DNA of 64,000 bases from Bacteroidales bacterium (GTDB lineage: Bacteria; Bacteroidota; Bacteroidia; Bacteroidales; UBA932): contig SUYN01000006.1 in the NCBI GenBank assembly GCA_015060405.1, positions 1 through 64,000 of the forward strand. The letters are read 5' to 3'. Shown piece after piece: positions 9,658 to 18,545 of the stretch. Numbering within the stretch: position 1 is the first letter of the stretch; each line of letters opens with the position of its first letter. A program made the translations under genes and the position numbers. A model generated the notes under the pieces. It had not been told where the DNA came from. It was given only the letters and a program-made list of their open reading frames with translations, and searched no databases.

Positions 9658-10125
9658 CTAGATGGTTGCGTCCAGCACTTTCTGTGTCTGGGCCTTTCTG
9701 AACGCGTCGAGCTTTACGGAGAGTTCAGGGCAGCTGAGGGCAAGGATCTGGACAGCAAGAAGGGCTGCATTCCTGGCTCCGTTTATCGCCACTGTGGCTA
9801 CAGGGATGCCGGACGGCATCTGGACTATTGAAAGAAGTGAGTCAAGACCTCCCATCATCTGGGTCCTGATCGGAACTCCGATGACAGGGATTGTAGTCAT
9901 ACCTGCCACGACACCGGCTACATGAGCCGCTCCGCCCGCTCCGGCAATGATAACTCCGATGCCGCGCTCCTTAGCGGTCTTTGCGAATTCACACATGAGG
10001 TCTGGAGTCCTGTGTGCGCTTATGACACGTTTCTCCACTTCTACGCCGAAATCGGCAAGGGTGTCTATCGCCTGCGACATGACGTCAAGGTCGCTGGTCG
10101 AACCCATAATGATAGCTACTTTCAT
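9658..10125 (-). CDS. purE: N5-carboxyaminoimidazole ribonucleotide mutase
   Basis: PurE interconverts N5-CAIR and CAIR in purine synthesis. The start is placed at [12 protein letters not shown] (10125); the frame is open further upstream but that would cover the promoter and has no family match. Hallmarks are GSTSDLDVM (phosphate binding), SAHRTPDLM containing the catalytic His, and [11 protein letters not shown]. Length of 156 residues matches class I PurE. No PurK is visible in the window. It is the first gene of the operon, about 30 nt from the predicted transcription start. Confidence 0.95.
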   Translation of the reverse strand: MKVAIIMGSTSDLDVMSQAIDTLADFGVEVEKRVISAHRTPDLMCEFAKTAKERGIGVIIAGAGGAAHVAGVVAGMTTIPVIGVPIRTQMMGGLDSLLSIVQMPSGIPVATVAINGARNAALLAVQILALSCPELSVKLDAFRKAQTQKVLDATI

Positions 10126-10156
10126 ATCCGTGTATTTTATTTCTGAAACCAATCCA

Positions 10157-10186
10157 CAAAGATAATGATTTTTTCCACGCGCGCAA
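10157..10186 (-). promoter_or_regulatory. Promoter of the purE-purL-purF operon
   Basis: On the minus strand TTG (10186-10184), a 19-nt spacer, then TATCTTTG (10164-10157) match the Bacteroidetes promoter pattern. The predicted start is near 10150, leaving a leader of about 25 nt. No purine riboswitch fold is recognisable in so short a leader. Confidence 0.65.
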
Positions 10187-10268
10187 CGATTGAAAAGATT
10201 CGTATAGGCATATGCGGACAACGGACAATTATATCTGCGGCATCGGCCGCTTTACCGAATTATTTGAC

Positions 10269-10277
10269 TATATTTGC
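10269..10277 (+). promoter_or_regulatory. Likely -7 element of the cysS promoter
   Basis: TATATTTGC matches TAnnTTTG. A matching upstream TTG at the expected distance is not evident. Its position 50 nt before the preferred cysS start supports the shorter N-terminus for CysS. Confidence 0.5.
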
Positions 10278-10326
10278 AGGTTGGTACGGAAAGTGCCGGA
10301 TTTTTTGGATGAAAAACATATTTCAC

Positions 10327-11865
10327 ATGAGAGAATTATATATAACCAATTCGCTTTCAAGGAAGAAGGAGATCTTCAAGCCTATAAATGAGGGGCATGT
10401 CGGACTGTATGTCTGCGGCCCTACAGTCTATGGCGACGCTCATCTGGGTCACGCAAGACCGGGGGTAACCTATGACGTGTTCGTGAAACTTCTCAGACAT
10501 CTCGGCTACAAGGTGCGCTATGTCCGCAACATCACGGATGTAGGACATCTCGAGCACGATGCGGACGAGGGAGAGGACAAGATTGCAAAGAAGGCCCGCC
10601 TCGAGCAGCTGGAGCCTATGGAAGTTGTCCAGAGGTGTACCCTGGCATATCACGAGGCCATGAGGCAGCTGAATGTGGCGCCGCCTTCGATCGAGCCTCG
10701 CGCTTCAGGACACATCATCGAGCAGATCGACCTTGTCAAGAAGATCCTTGATGCAGGCTATGCATATGAGAGCAACGGTTCAATATATTTCGATGTGCTC
10801 AAGTACGATGCCGACCACAAGTACGGCGTGCTTTCCGGCCGCACACTCGATGAGGTGAAGGAGGGCACACGCGATCTTGACGGACAGCAGGACAAGAGGG
10901 CCTCATACGACTTCGCACTCTGGAAGAAGGCTTCACCTGAGCATATAATGCGCTGGCCTTCACCATGGAGCGACGGATTCCCCGGCTGGCATCTTGAGTG
11001 CTCTGCCATGAGCGAGAAGTATCTTGGAAAGGAATTCGACATCCACGGAGGCGGAATGGACCTTCTCTTCCCTCACCACGAATGCGAGATCGCCCAGAAC
11101 ACGGCTTCACGCGGATGCAGCGGAGTGAAGTACTGGATGCATAACAACATGATCACCATCGAGGGAAAGAAGATGGGCAAGTCGCTCGGCAACTTCATCA
11201 CCCTGCCGGAACTGTTTGCTGGACGTCATGAGAAGCTGGATCAGGCCTACACTCCTATGACAGTCCGCTTCTTCATCCTTCAGGCTCACTATCGCGGTAC
11301 GCTCGACTTCAGCAATGAGGCCCTGCAGGCGGCTGAGAAGGGTCTCAAGAGGATTCTCCAGGCGGCGAAGGACCTGCGGGCGCTTGCCGCTGCAGCAGGT
11401 GTGACCGGCGCTCCGGCTCCCGCTTACGGGGAGTTCGTTTCAGCGGTAGCTCCTGATGAGATCACAGCGTCCAACGCCGAGGTGCGCGAACTTGTGGAGA
11501 AGGTCTATGAGGCGCTTTGTGACGACCTCAACACTCCTGTCGCCCTTTCGCACATCTTTGACGCTGTGCGCATGATCAACACCGCAAAGGACAGGAAGCT
11601 CACCCTCGACGCATCTGACTACAGGGCTCTTGTGGACCTCTTCGACAACATCGTGTTCGGAGTCCTCGGTCTTCGTGACGAGGATAACGAGGGCGGCAAG
11701 GCGATGCAGACCATCGACGGCCTGGTGAACATGGTCCTGGAGCAGCGCAAGGCCGCAAAGGCAGCCAAGGACTGGGCCACAAGCGACCGCATCCGCGACG
11801 ACCTCAAGGCACTCGGCATCCAGATCAAGGACACCAAGGAAGGTACCGAGTGGACACTTGAATAA
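10327..11865 (+). CDS. cysS: Cysteinyl-tRNA synthetase
   Basis: Charges tRNA-Cys with cysteine. The Rossmann domain has the zinc-ligand and HIGH region [18 protein letters not shown] and the KMSK-type motif [10 protein letters not shown]. The middle has [10 protein letters not shown] and [14 protein letters not shown], containing further zinc ligands. A C-terminal helical anticodon domain ends in GTEWTLE. The start chosen, [15 protein letters not shown], aligns with the usual CysRS N-terminus and follows an A-rich stretch. ATG 10309 (six residues longer) is a possible alternative, and a much longer frame to 10165 would run through the promoter. It is transcribed divergently from purE. Confidence 0.95.
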   Translation: MRELYITNSLSRKKEIFKPINEGHVGLYVCGPTVYGDAHLGHARPGVTYDVFVKLLRHLGYKVRYVRNITDVGHLEHDADEGEDKIAKKARLEQLEPMEVVQRCTLAYHEAMRQLNVAPPSIEPRASGHIIEQIDLVKKILDAGYAYESNGSIYFDVLKYDADHKYGVLSGRTLDEVKEGTRDLDGQQDKRASYDFALWKKASPEHIMRWPSPWSDGFPGWHLECSAMSEKYLGKEFDIHGGGMDLLFPHHECEIAQNTASRGCSGVKYWMHNNMITIEGKKMGKSLGNFITLPELFAGRHEKLDQAYTPMTVRFFILQAHYRGTLDFSNEALQAAEKGLKRILQAAKDLRALAAAAGVTGAPAPAYGEFVSAVAPDEITASNAEVRELVEKVYEALCDDLNTPVALSHIFDAVRMINTAKDRKLTLDASDYRALVDLFDNIVFGVLGLRDEDNEGGKAMQTIDGLVNMVLEQRKAAKAAKDWATSDRIRDDLKALGIQIKDTKEGTEWTLE

Positions 11866-11885
11866 CACTCACGGCACAGAACACA

Positions 11886-11920
11886 GAAGGCCTCCGACAA
11901 CTGAAATGTCGGAGGCCTTC
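11886..11920. terminator. Bidirectional terminator between cysS and the rnf operon
   Basis: A 14-bp perfect stem (GAAGGCCTCCGACA, 11886-11899, with 11907-11920) closes a 7-nt loop. It is flanked by short A/T runs on both sides and lies between two convergent genes. Confidence 0.85.
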
Positions 11921-11942
11921 TTGTATGATGTACTGAGGAAAG

Positions 11943-12137
11943 CTACGGATTCATGAGGTCGACGTTGACGAAGCCGTTGATTTCCTGAATCAGTTCGACT
12001 GAGGCAAGGGCCTTGCGGCGGATGTCTTCAGTGGCATCCGGAGCCGAGGCGGCGGCGCGGTAGACGTTTATTGCGTCGCCGAAATCGCAGCTGCGCCGGA
12101 GTTCTTCGGCCCTCTCCAGAAGTTCTTTCGCTGTCAT
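11943..12137 (-). CDS. Small helical-repeat (TPR-like) protein coupled to rnfA
   Basis: A 64-residue cytosolic protein made of two or three amphipathic helices: LLERAEELRRSCDFGDAINV then a following A-L-A-S-V-E-L-I-Q-E-I. The pattern of Ala and aromatic positions resembles a single tetratricopeptide hairpin. Its ATG overlaps the rnfA stop (TGATG), so it is almost certainly translated from the rnf message. It is the last gene before the terminator. Function is unknown; a helper of the Rnf complex or a passenger are both possible. Confidence 0.65.
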   Translation of the reverse strand: MTAKELLERAEELRRSCDFGDAINVYRAAASAPDATEDIRRKALASVELIQEINGFVNVDLMNP

Positions 12138-12736
12138 CAGACGAGTCCTGAGAATCCCATGAATGCCATTGCCAGGATGCCGGCTGTGATCAGGGCGATA
12201 GGAATGCCCTTGAATGCCTTAGGGACATCGTTGAGGGCAAGCTGCTCGCGGAGACCTGCGAAGAGCACCATTGCGAGGCCGAAGCCGAGCGATGTTGCGA
12301 ACGCATAGACGGTCGCTTCACCGAGGTTCATCATTCCGTCTGCAGCCGCTGCAAATGGCGATGACTTCTGAACTACTGTCAGGGCGACACCGAGAACGGC
12401 ACAGTTGGTTGTGATAAGCGGAAGGAAGATACCGAGTGACGCATAGAGCGCAGGACTGATCTTCTTGAGCACGATCTCCACCATCTGGACAAGGGCTGCA
12501 ATCACGAGGATGAACGAGATTGTCTGGAGGAATTCAAGACCGAGACTGACAAGCAGTGAGTTCAGGAGATAAGTCACTACAGTTGCGAGGGTGATCACGA
12601 AGCACACCGCCATGGACATTCCGGTCGCAGTGCTGAGCTTGTTGGATACACCCAGGAAAGGACAGATTCCGAGGAACTGCGAAAGCAGGATATTGTTTAC
12701 AAATATCGCCGAGATGATTATAAGTATATACTCCAT
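12137..12736 (-). CDS. rnfA: Rnf electron transport complex subunit A
   Basis: Membrane subunit of the ion-pumping ferredoxin:NAD+ oxidoreductase Rnf. The 199-residue protein has six hydrophobic segments. It shows the RnfA/NqrE pattern: N-terminal [20 protein letters not shown], a mid-protein [15 protein letters not shown] and a C-terminal G-L-R-E-Q-L. The Cys residues in GICPF and TTNCAVLG are the pair that in related complexes bind an intramembrane iron-sulphur cluster shared with RnfE. The rnfE stop lies 2 nt upstream, and the next gene overlaps its own stop. Confidence 0.95.
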   Translation of the reverse strand: MEYILIIISAIFVNNILLSQFLGICPFLGVSNKLSTATGMSMAVCFVITLATVVTYLLNSLLVSLGLEFLQTISFILVIAALVQMVEIVLKKISPALYASLGIFLPLITTNCAVLGVALTVVQKSSPFAAAADGMMNLGEATVYAFATSLGFGLAMVLFAGLREQLALNDVPKAFKGIPIALITAGILAMAFMGFSGLV

Positions 12737-12738
12737 GA

Positions 12739-13329
12739 CTACTCTGCCTTTTTAGTGGTTAACTTTCTGAATATCACGATGAGATAGCCGAGTGCAAGGA
12801 AGGCGCCCGGTGCAAGTACGAAGGCAAGGATGCCGTCTCCCCCGATGAATTTCCATCCGAATACGGAACCGCTTCCGAGGATCTCCCTCACAAGTCCGAG
12901 GACGGTCAGCGAGCAGGTGAATCCGAGTCCGATTCCAAGACCGTCAAGAGCCGAGTCGATCACTGAGTTCTTGTTGGCAAAGGCTTCGGCACGGCCGAGC
13001 ACGATACAGTTCACTACGATGAGCGGGATGAACAGGCCGAGGGTCTCGTAGATGTCAGGAACATAGGCCTGCATCACGAACTGAAGCAGTGTCACGAAAG
13101 TCGCGATCACGACGATGTATGACGGGATGCGCACCTTGTCCGGAATAAATGATGCTATGGCTGAAATCACCATGTTGGAAAGGATGAGGACGAACATTGT
13201 GGCAAGTCCCATACTCATTCCGTTGATGGCAGAAGTGGTTGTGGCCAATGTAGGACACATACCCAGAAGGAGAACGAAAGTCGGATTCTCCTTTATCAGA
13301 CCTTTAGTTATAAGTTGAAATTTTCCCAT
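12739..13329 (-). CDS. rnfE: Rnf electron transport complex subunit E
   Basis: Membrane subunit paralogous to RnfA. Hallmarks are [21 protein letters not shown] and [16 protein letters not shown], each carrying a Cys equivalent to those of RnfA. The start is placed at [11 protein letters not shown] (13329), because a GGAGG Shine-Dalgarno sequence sits 8 nt before it at 13342-13338. The frame also has an ATG at 13344 that overlaps the rnfG stop and would add MEEQN, but that ATG is itself part of the ribosome-binding site. About six transmembrane segments are visible in the 196 residues. Confidence 0.94.
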   Translation of the reverse strand: MGKFQLITKGLIKENPTFVLLLGMCPTLATTTSAINGMSMGLATMFVLILSNMVISAIASFIPDKVRIPSYIVVIATFVTLLQFVMQAYVPDIYETLGLFIPLIVVNCIVLGRAEAFANKNSVIDSALDGLGIGLGFTCSLTVLGLVREILGSGSVFGWKFIGGDGILAFVLAPGAFLALGYLIVIFRKLTTKKAE

Positions 13330-13343
13330 ATTCTGTTCCTCCA

Positions 13344-13976
13344 TTAATTATTGGATTCCTCGACTTCGCTCGGAATGACAGGATCAGCGGATTCATCAGC
13401 CAGCGGCATTGGTGTCTTGCCGATGGCGTCGAAGACCTTCACCGCAAGGGCAAGACCGTCAGCATAGGCGCGTGAAGTGATGGTGGAAGCTGTGATGGCA
13501 TCCACATCTCCACCGTCCTTCTTTACAGCGAGTTTCTTTGCAGATGGGTCAAACTGTCTGAACTGGTCGGAGAACGAAGGCTCGACACATTTTGCTCCAA
13601 GACCCGGGGTCTCTGCCTGAGAAAGCACCTTGGTGTTCCAGATGACACCATTGGCATCAAAGCCCACCTTGATGGCGATAGGGCCTCCGAAACCTACAGG
13701 AGCCACATTGATGGCACAGCCGACTGTGTTTCCAAGCTCGTCGTATGCGAGGTTATACTGATACTTTGCACCTTCGAATTCCACTGTCCTTTCTTCCTCG
13801 ATGGTGACAGCAGTCTCAGGAAGCACTTCCTTGATGGCAGCTTCGTTCTTTGCTGCCGCTGCAGCCTCGATAGGCTCCTTGGTCACGGCGTACACGGCTG
13901 CAAGAAGTCCTGAGCACACCAGACAGATCGCCAGAAGGCAGATCGTCATGTTGAAGAATGATGATTTTACTGCCAT
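13344..13976 (-). CDS. rnfG: Rnf electron transport complex subunit G (covalent FMN protein)
   Basis: Periplasm-facing flavoprotein of Rnf with one N-terminal membrane helix (residues about 8-32). The FMN-attachment region reads DAITASTITSRAYADGL; the Thr in the T-A-S-T tetrad (about residue 165) aligns with the flavinylated Thr of RnfG/NqrC. GFGGPI and TPGLGAK are family motifs. The start is ATG 13976, since GGGAGGG lies 7 nt upstream; the codon two positions earlier is only TTG. The last residues, VIPSEVEESNN, are not RnfG-like: they are the translation of a dispersed repeat that has run into the 3' end of the gene. Confidence 0.93.
   Translation of the reverse strand: MAVKSSFFNMTICLLAICLVCSGLLAAVYAVTKEPIEAAAAAKNEAAIKEVLPETAVTIEEERTVEFEGAKYQYNLAYDELGNTVGCAINVAPVGFGGPIAIKVGFDANGVIWNTKVLSQAETPGLGAKCVEPSFSDQFRQFDPSAKKLAVKKDGGDVDAITASTITSRAYADGLALAVKVFDAIGKTPMPLADESADPVIPSEVEESNN
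13353..13380. repeat. Dispersed repeat inside the 3' end of rnfG
   Basis: On the coding (minus) strand this 28-bp element contains the core CATTCCGAGCGAAGTCGAGG, a sequence I recall as a widespread bacterial intergenic repeat, translated as VIPSEVEES. Here it supplies the last codons of rnfG. Only one copy is visible in the window. Confidence 0.65.
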
Positions 13977-13978
13977 GA

Positions 13979-14947
13979 TCAAGCCCTCCCGAATTTTTTA
14001 GTGTGGCACCACTTGTTGATGAGCGGAACCACGGCGTTCATGATGAGGATTGCGAAGGACATACCCTCCGGATATGCGCCGAAATAACGTACAAGCATGG
14101 TTATCAGACCGATGCCGACACCGAAGATGATGCCGCCGACATTGCTCATAGGAGATGTCACATAGTCAGTCGCCATGAACACGGCACCGAGAAGGACACC
14201 ACCGGTGAGGAGGTTGAACACCGGACCGGTGAACTGCTGAGGATCGACAGCCCAGAAGATACCGGAGAACACAGCCACGGTCGCGAGGATCGAGAGTGTG
14301 ATGTACGGCTTGATGACCTTACGGGCAAGGAGATATACGAAACCGACGAGGATGGCGATTGCCGAGAGCTCACCGGCTGATCCTCCGATATTGAGGAAGA
14401 GCATGTCCATATAGTCGAGGCCTTCGACGGCTGCCACGCCACCTTCCTTGGCAAGACCGAGAGGAGTCGCTCCTGTGAATGCATCAACTGAAGCAGGACT
14501 GATGAAGCCGTTCGGCTTCGCCCAGTCGGTCATGTATGTAGGGAAGGATATCAGGAGGAAGACACGGCCGACAATCGCAGGATTGAAGAGGTTCTGGCCG
14601 AGGCCTCCGAAAGTCATCTTTGCTACGCCTATCGCAACTACAGCTCCGATGAACACAACCCACCATGGAGTTGTCGCAGGGAGGTTGAGGGCGAGAAGCA
14701 CACCTGTCACCACAGCGGACATGTCGCAGACGGTGCAAGGCTTGTTCAGAAGATATTTTGTGATCAGATACTCCAGCAGTACGCACGAGGCGACGCTTAC
14801 TCCGAGCACGAGAAGTTCCGCCCATCCGTAGAAGAGGACAGAGACGACCACTGCCGGGAGCATGGCGATCACGACATCACGCATCAGGGACTTTGTGGAA
14901 GTCCTGGTGTGAAGATGAGGTGACGGTGAAACTAATAGTCTATCCAT
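13979..14947 (-). CDS. rnfD: Rnf electron transport complex subunit D
   Basis: Large membrane subunit (322 residues, about nine hydrophobic segments) that carries a covalent FMN and forms part of the ion path. The flavinylation motif is DAFTGATPLGL, with Thr of T-G-A-T as the attachment site. Other family motifs are GGLGQNLFNPAIVGR and the N-terminal SPSPHLHTRTST. It sits 9 nt after rnfC, and its stop lies 2 nt before the rnfG start. No ApbE flavin transferase gene is present in the window. Confidence 0.96.
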   Translation of the reverse strand: MDRLLVSPSPHLHTRTSTKSLMRDVVIAMLPAVVVSVLFYGWAELLVLGVSVASCVLLEYLITKYLLNKPCTVCDMSAVVTGVLLALNLPATTPWWVVFIGAVVAIGVAKMTFGGLGQNLFNPAIVGRVFLLISFPTYMTDWAKPNGFISPASVDAFTGATPLGLAKEGGVAAVEGLDYMDMLFLNIGGSAGELSAIAILVGFVYLLARKVIKPYITLSILATVAVFSGIFWAVDPQQFTGPVFNLLTGGVLLGAVFMATDYVTSPMSNVGGIIFGVGIGLITMLVRYFGAYPEGMSFAILIMNAVVPLINKWCHTKKFGRA

Positions 14948-14956
14948 TTCTTTGAG

Positions 14957-16312
14957 TTATTTTCGGGTTCTTATAATTCTGATGACGTCGCCTTTGGCAA
15001 TGCGGATGATGTCAAGCAGAGGAATGTTTGCCGGGCAGCTGTAGAGGCAGCATCCGCACTCGATACAGTCCTGGACAGCATTCTCTTCAAGCTCGTCCAT
15101 CATGTTGTTGCGGGCATACCTGTTGAGCAGGAACGGCTCCAGACCCATAGGACAGGCCTCTGCACATTTACCGCAACGTATGCAGGCTGACTCGACACCT
15201 CTTACTGTCTGTTCCGCTGTAAGATACAGAAGTGATGAGGATCCCTTCACTGTGGTCGCCTCCAGGTTGGCGATGGCCTTACCCATCATAGGGCCTCCGC
15301 TGATCACCTTCACTGCATCTTCCGGGATTCCTCCTGCCTCCTCGGCTATATACGACAGCGGCATACCGATCCTGAACTTGTAGTTATGCTGGTTCTCCAT
15401 AGGGAGGCAGTCACCTGTGACGGTCATCACGTTGGTGATGAGAGGGATGTTCTTCTGAACGGCCTCATATACTGCGAGTGATGTAGCGACATTCTGCACT
15501 ACTGCACCCACGCTTATAGGAAGTCCTCCGGACTTGACCTGACGGCCCATCACAGCATCAATCAGCTGCTTTTCACCGCCCTGAGGATACTTCTTCTTCA
15601 GAGACATTACAGATATGCCCTCATATCCCTTGGCAGTTGCCTGGAGCTCCGCGACAGCTTCGCTCATAGCCTTGATGGCCTCCGGCTTGTTCTCCTCTAT
15701 ACCTATCACGGCAGGACAGCCGCCGAGCACCTTCTTCATGATGGCAGCTCCGACGACGATCTCCCTGCTTCTTTCAATCATGATGCGGTAGTCCGATGTG
15801 AGGTATGGCTCACACTCTGCACCGTTGAGGATGAGGCATTCGGCCTTGCTGCCCGGAGGAGGACAGAGCTTCACATGTGCAGGGAAGGTCGCACCGCCGA
15901 GACCCACCACTCCGCACATCTTGATCTTCTCGAGAGTCGCCTTGTCGTCTTCCGGAATCTCTGTAACGAGGGTGTCTGTAAGATCAACTCCCTCTACCCA
16001 CTCGTCACCTTCCACATCTATCTCGATGTGTGTCACGTTGTTGCCCGCCAGATCCTTGCGCGGACCGACTGACTTCACCGTACCTGAAACGGATGAATGG
16101 ACGTATGCCGATATGAAGCCTGCAGGCTCAGCTATCACCTGGCCCACCTTCACCTGGTCACCGGCCTTCACGACGGGAGTCGCGGGCGCGCCAAGATGCT
16201 GGGCTACGGAAATATATACCTTTGACGGAACAGGAAGCACCTCGATCGGGCAGTCCTTCGAGATCTTGCTGTCGTTGGGGTGGATACCACCTATTGAAAA
16301 TGTCTTCATCAT
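14957..16312 (-). CDS. rnfC: Rnf electron transport complex subunit C (NADH-binding)
   Basis: Soluble membrane-attached subunit that exchanges electrons with NAD. It has an N-terminal barrel-sandwich region, then the NADH/FMN Rossmann-like part with GVVGLGGATFPAHVKL and ILNGAECEPYLT. The C-terminus has two 4Fe-4S ferredoxin motifs, CIRCGKCAEACP and CIECGCCLYSCP. Length of 451 is normal for the anaerobe-type RnfC. The start is MMKTFSIGGIHP; the second Met is equally possible. It follows rnfB by 4 nt. Confidence 0.96.
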   Translation of the reverse strand: MMKTFSIGGIHPNDSKISKDCPIEVLPVPSKVYISVAQHLGAPATPVVKAGDQVKVGQVIAEPAGFISAYVHSSVSGTVKSVGPRKDLAGNNVTHIEIDVEGDEWVEGVDLTDTLVTEIPEDDKATLEKIKMCGVVGLGGATFPAHVKLCPPPGSKAECLILNGAECEPYLTSDYRIMIERSREIVVGAAIMKKVLGGCPAVIGIEENKPEAIKAMSEAVAELQATAKGYEGISVMSLKKKYPQGGEKQLIDAVMGRQVKSGGLPISVGAVVQNVATSLAVYEAVQKNIPLITNVMTVTGDCLPMENQHNYKFRIGMPLSYIAEEAGGIPEDAVKVISGGPMMGKAIANLEATTVKGSSSLLYLTAEQTVRGVESACIRCGKCAEACPMGLEPFLLNRYARNNMMDELEENAVQDCIECGCCLYSCPANIPLLDIIRIAKGDVIRIIRTRK

Positions 16313-16316
16313 CGCA

Positions 16317-17156
16317 CTATTCCTCCTTTGGTTTAATTACAGGAAAGTTCACTGCGTGAATGGCTCCTGTAGGACATTCAGCAACACATTTCTTGCAGAG
16401 TCTGCACTTGGTGAAGTCGATATATGCAAGGTTGTTCTCCACTGTGATGGCTTCGAACGGACATACCTTCGCACATTTGCCGCAGCCTATGCAGGCAGCC
16501 TTGCAGGCCTTGCGTGCGACAGCACCCTTGTCCTTGTTGATGCAGGACACATACACGCGCATGCCACGGCGTCCCTTGTTGCGAAGCTCGATCACATTCT
16601 TAGGACAAGCCTTCACACAGGCTCCGCATGCAGTACATTTCTCCTCGTCCACGACTGGAAGACCTGTAGCAGGATCCATCTTGATAGCGCCGAACTGGCA
16701 GGCTGCGACGCAGTCTCCACATCCGAGGCATCCGAAAGAACAGCCGGTGTCACCGCTGTAAAGGGCGGCCTTCACACGGCAGGACTGATAGCCGCCGTAT
16801 TCGTTGGTACGAGGACGGTTCTCACAGGTTCCGTTGCAGCGTACTACAGCGACCATAGGCTCCTTGGCGGCAACCTCGACACCGAGTACTCCGGCAACCT
16901 TCTGCATCACATCATTGCCTCCGACAGGACAGAAACAGCTGTCAAGGCTTTCTGATTTCACGCAATGCTGGGCAAAAGCGCGGCAGCCTGCCTGTCCGCA
17001 GCCTCCGCAGTTTGCTCCAGGCAGCACTTTCTCAACCTCGTCGATCCTCGGGTCTTCCTCCACCTTGAACTTTTCAGCCACGATGTAGAGGACCACCGCA
17101 AGCAAAGCACCGAGAATGGTAAGGATTGCAATAGTCCAGATGATTGTTTGTGTCAT
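16317..17156 (-). CDS. rnfB: Rnf electron transport complex subunit B (ferredoxin-accepting)
   Basis: Entry point for electrons from reduced ferredoxin. There is one N-terminal membrane helix (residues about 5-27). Next comes a 4Fe-4S domain with ANCGGCGQAGC and a fourth Cys in QHCVKS. Four further ferredoxin-type motifs follow: CLGCGDCVAACQ, CTACGACVKACP, CIGCGKCAKVCP and CRLCKKCVAECP. The protein (279 residues) thus has more clusters than the short enterobacterial RsxB, as in strictly anaerobic lineages. It is the first structural rnf gene, 29 nt after the RseC-like gene. Confidence 0.96.
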   Translation of the reverse strand: MTQTIIWTIAILTILGALLAVVLYIVAEKFKVEEDPRIDEVEKVLPGANCGGCGQAGCRAFAQHCVKSESLDSCFCPVGGNDVMQKVAGVLGVEVAAKEPMVAVVRCNGTCENRPRTNEYGGYQSCRVKAALYSGDTGCSFGCLGCGDCVAACQFGAIKMDPATGLPVVDEEKCTACGACVKACPKNVIELRNKGRRGMRVYVSCINKDKGAVARKACKAACIGCGKCAKVCPFEAITVENNLAYIDFTKCRLCKKCVAECPTGAIHAVNFPVIKPKEE

Positions 17157-17185
17157 TATGATATAATTTAGTTGTTATTTTCAGG

Positions 17186-17608
17186 TCAGTCCTTCTTGAT
17201 GTAAAACACGAATTCGGTTGCAAGTCTGTCCCTCAAGAGCCATATGAAGAAGTAGTAGACCGCCACACCTGCGATGGCAAAGCCGCCTCGTGCATACTCA
17301 TTTGCGATAACGGGTGACAAAGATAATATTAAAATCATTAAAACGGCCAACGGAATCACATAAGATATCCACACAGCTTTCAACCCCATGGACATTTTTG
17401 TGGCCACCTGTACTTCCTCTCCGACCTGGTAGACGGTGTAAGGGTCAGTCGGCAGCATTATGAGTTTCTCCTTGTCTTCAGACATTCCGCACATCGCCTT
17501 TGCCCCACAGGTGCTGCATGCAGATGAGACAAGTATTTCTATCGTCGTGAAATCCTTGTTGATTTCAATTATCTTTCCAGTGTGTACTATTTCGTTCTTC
17601 TTTGCCAT
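17186..17608 (-). CDS. RseC/SoxR-reducing family membrane protein
   Basis: A 140-residue protein with an N-terminal cytosolic part containing the four-Cys set of the family, SACSTCGAKAMCG (the first Cys near residue 30). Two transmembrane helices follow (about 75-98 and 103-122). RseC-like proteins are commonly encoded beside rnf/rsx genes and are thought to aid redox control by the complex. The start MAKKNEIVHTGKI is preferred; ATG 17620, four residues longer, is an alternative. Confidence 0.85.
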   Translation of the reverse strand: MAKKNEIVHTGKIIEINKDFTTIEILVSSACSTCGAKAMCGMSEDKEKLIMLPTDPYTVYQVGEEVQVATKMSMGLKAVWISYVIPLAVLMILILSLSPVIANEYARGGFAIAGVAVYYFFIWLLRDRLATEFVFYIKKD

Positions 17609-17644
17609 ATGTTCAGTCATTAAGGTCCGATGCCGGACAAGGGT

Positions 17645-18526
17645 TTATCTGTTTCTGGTCACCAGTGACGAGAAAGGATGCTTAAGTCCTTCGCAGCCGG
17701 TAATTCTTCCTGTCGCCTTGCCCACGAGAAGCGGCGCCTCGAAATACACCGGAATACGGTTGTCATCATCGGTAACCCATATCAGCATGTCTTCTTCTCC
17801 CTTGAAGACTTCGCCTTCGAGGAGCTTTGCCGCGAACTTGATGGTCTTCACTGTCCCGAAGCCCTTCACCTTGATGGTCTCACGGCCGTAGAGGATGAAG
17901 TAGACATTGAAGACATCATCATCTATCGCGAAGGTCATGGGGTATTTCCTTCCTGGCTCGACAGCGTCGAAGTCCATGTTCCTCGCGAAGAAGAAGAGTG
18001 ACGGGAGGTCGAATGTGCATGGTGTCAAGGGCAGTTCCATTGACCTCTCTCCCCGCCTGGACGAGTAGAGGTCCGCAGCTATGTGCGGTTCAGCCGCAGA
18101 GCGGTCATACAGGTAGGTGTTCCTTGCCACATAGCTGCCTTCTTCCGTCGCACGGGTGAACTTCAAGGGCTGCAGACCGTCGCGGGTGAACCACGACTTG
18201 AAGTCTTCACGTACTCTGAAGAACACATCGTAGAACCTGGTCGTCCTGCCGTAGACCGAGCAGAGGAAGGCATCCTGACCGTTGAACCTCAGGGTGTCCA
18301 GTGTAACCGTGCCATGGCCCACGTCGGAGTTGATTGCTCCCCATCTGTAATGGAGGACGAAATCGAGCTTCTCGCCGGCCTGAAAGGCAAGCTTATCCTC
18401 GGAGAGAGTCCTTACCGGCACACAGGCCGTACCTTTCAAATCAGGATTCTCCTGTGCGTGCACCGGACTAGTCGTCAGACGCATACACAGGAGAACCGTA
18501 AGATATATGAACAATCTCATCTTCAT
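17645..18526 (-). CDS. DUF3108 family secreted protein
   Basis: This 293-residue protein has a signal peptide (MKMRLFIYLTVLLCM...) cut near VHAQ, followed by a DUF3108-type beta-rich domain. Recognisable features are A-G-E-K-L-D-F-V-L-H-Y-R-W-G at its start, then D-V-F-F-R-V-R-E-D-F-K-S-W and the C-terminal M-L-I-W-V-T-D-D-D-N-R-I-P-V. The start is set at 18526, 17 nt after the dnaB stop; longer frames overlap dnaB and lose the signal peptide. The role of the family is not established; a periplasmic or outer-membrane lipid-handling barrel is a common guess. Confidence 0.85.
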   Translation of the reverse strand: MKMRLFIYLTVLLCMRLTTSPVHAQENPDLKGTACVPVRTLSEDKLAFQAGEKLDFVLHYRWGAINSDVGHGTVTLDTLRFNGQDAFLCSVYGRTTRFYDVFFRVREDFKSWFTRDGLQPLKFTRATEEGSYVARNTYLYDRSAAEPHIAADLYSSRRGERSMELPLTPCTFDLPSLFFFARNMDFDAVEPGRKYPMTFAIDDDVFNVYFILYGRETIKVKGFGTVKTIKFAAKLLEGEVFKGEEDMLIWVTDDDNRIPVYFEAPLLVGKATGRITGCEGLKHPFSSLVTRNR

Positions 18527-18545
18527 CTTCTTGCAGATGAACCGT

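Noticed and set aside
10165..10326. N-terminal extension of CysS to 10165
   Set aside because: It would run through the divergent promoter region and has no similarity to CysRS N-termini.
13977..13982. TTG start for rnfG at 13982
   Set aside because: A GGGAGGG ribosome-binding site is correctly spaced for the ATG at 13976 instead.
15798..16955. Plus-strand open frame opposite rnfC and rnfB
   Set aside because: Shadow frame spanning two clear rnf genes on the other strand.
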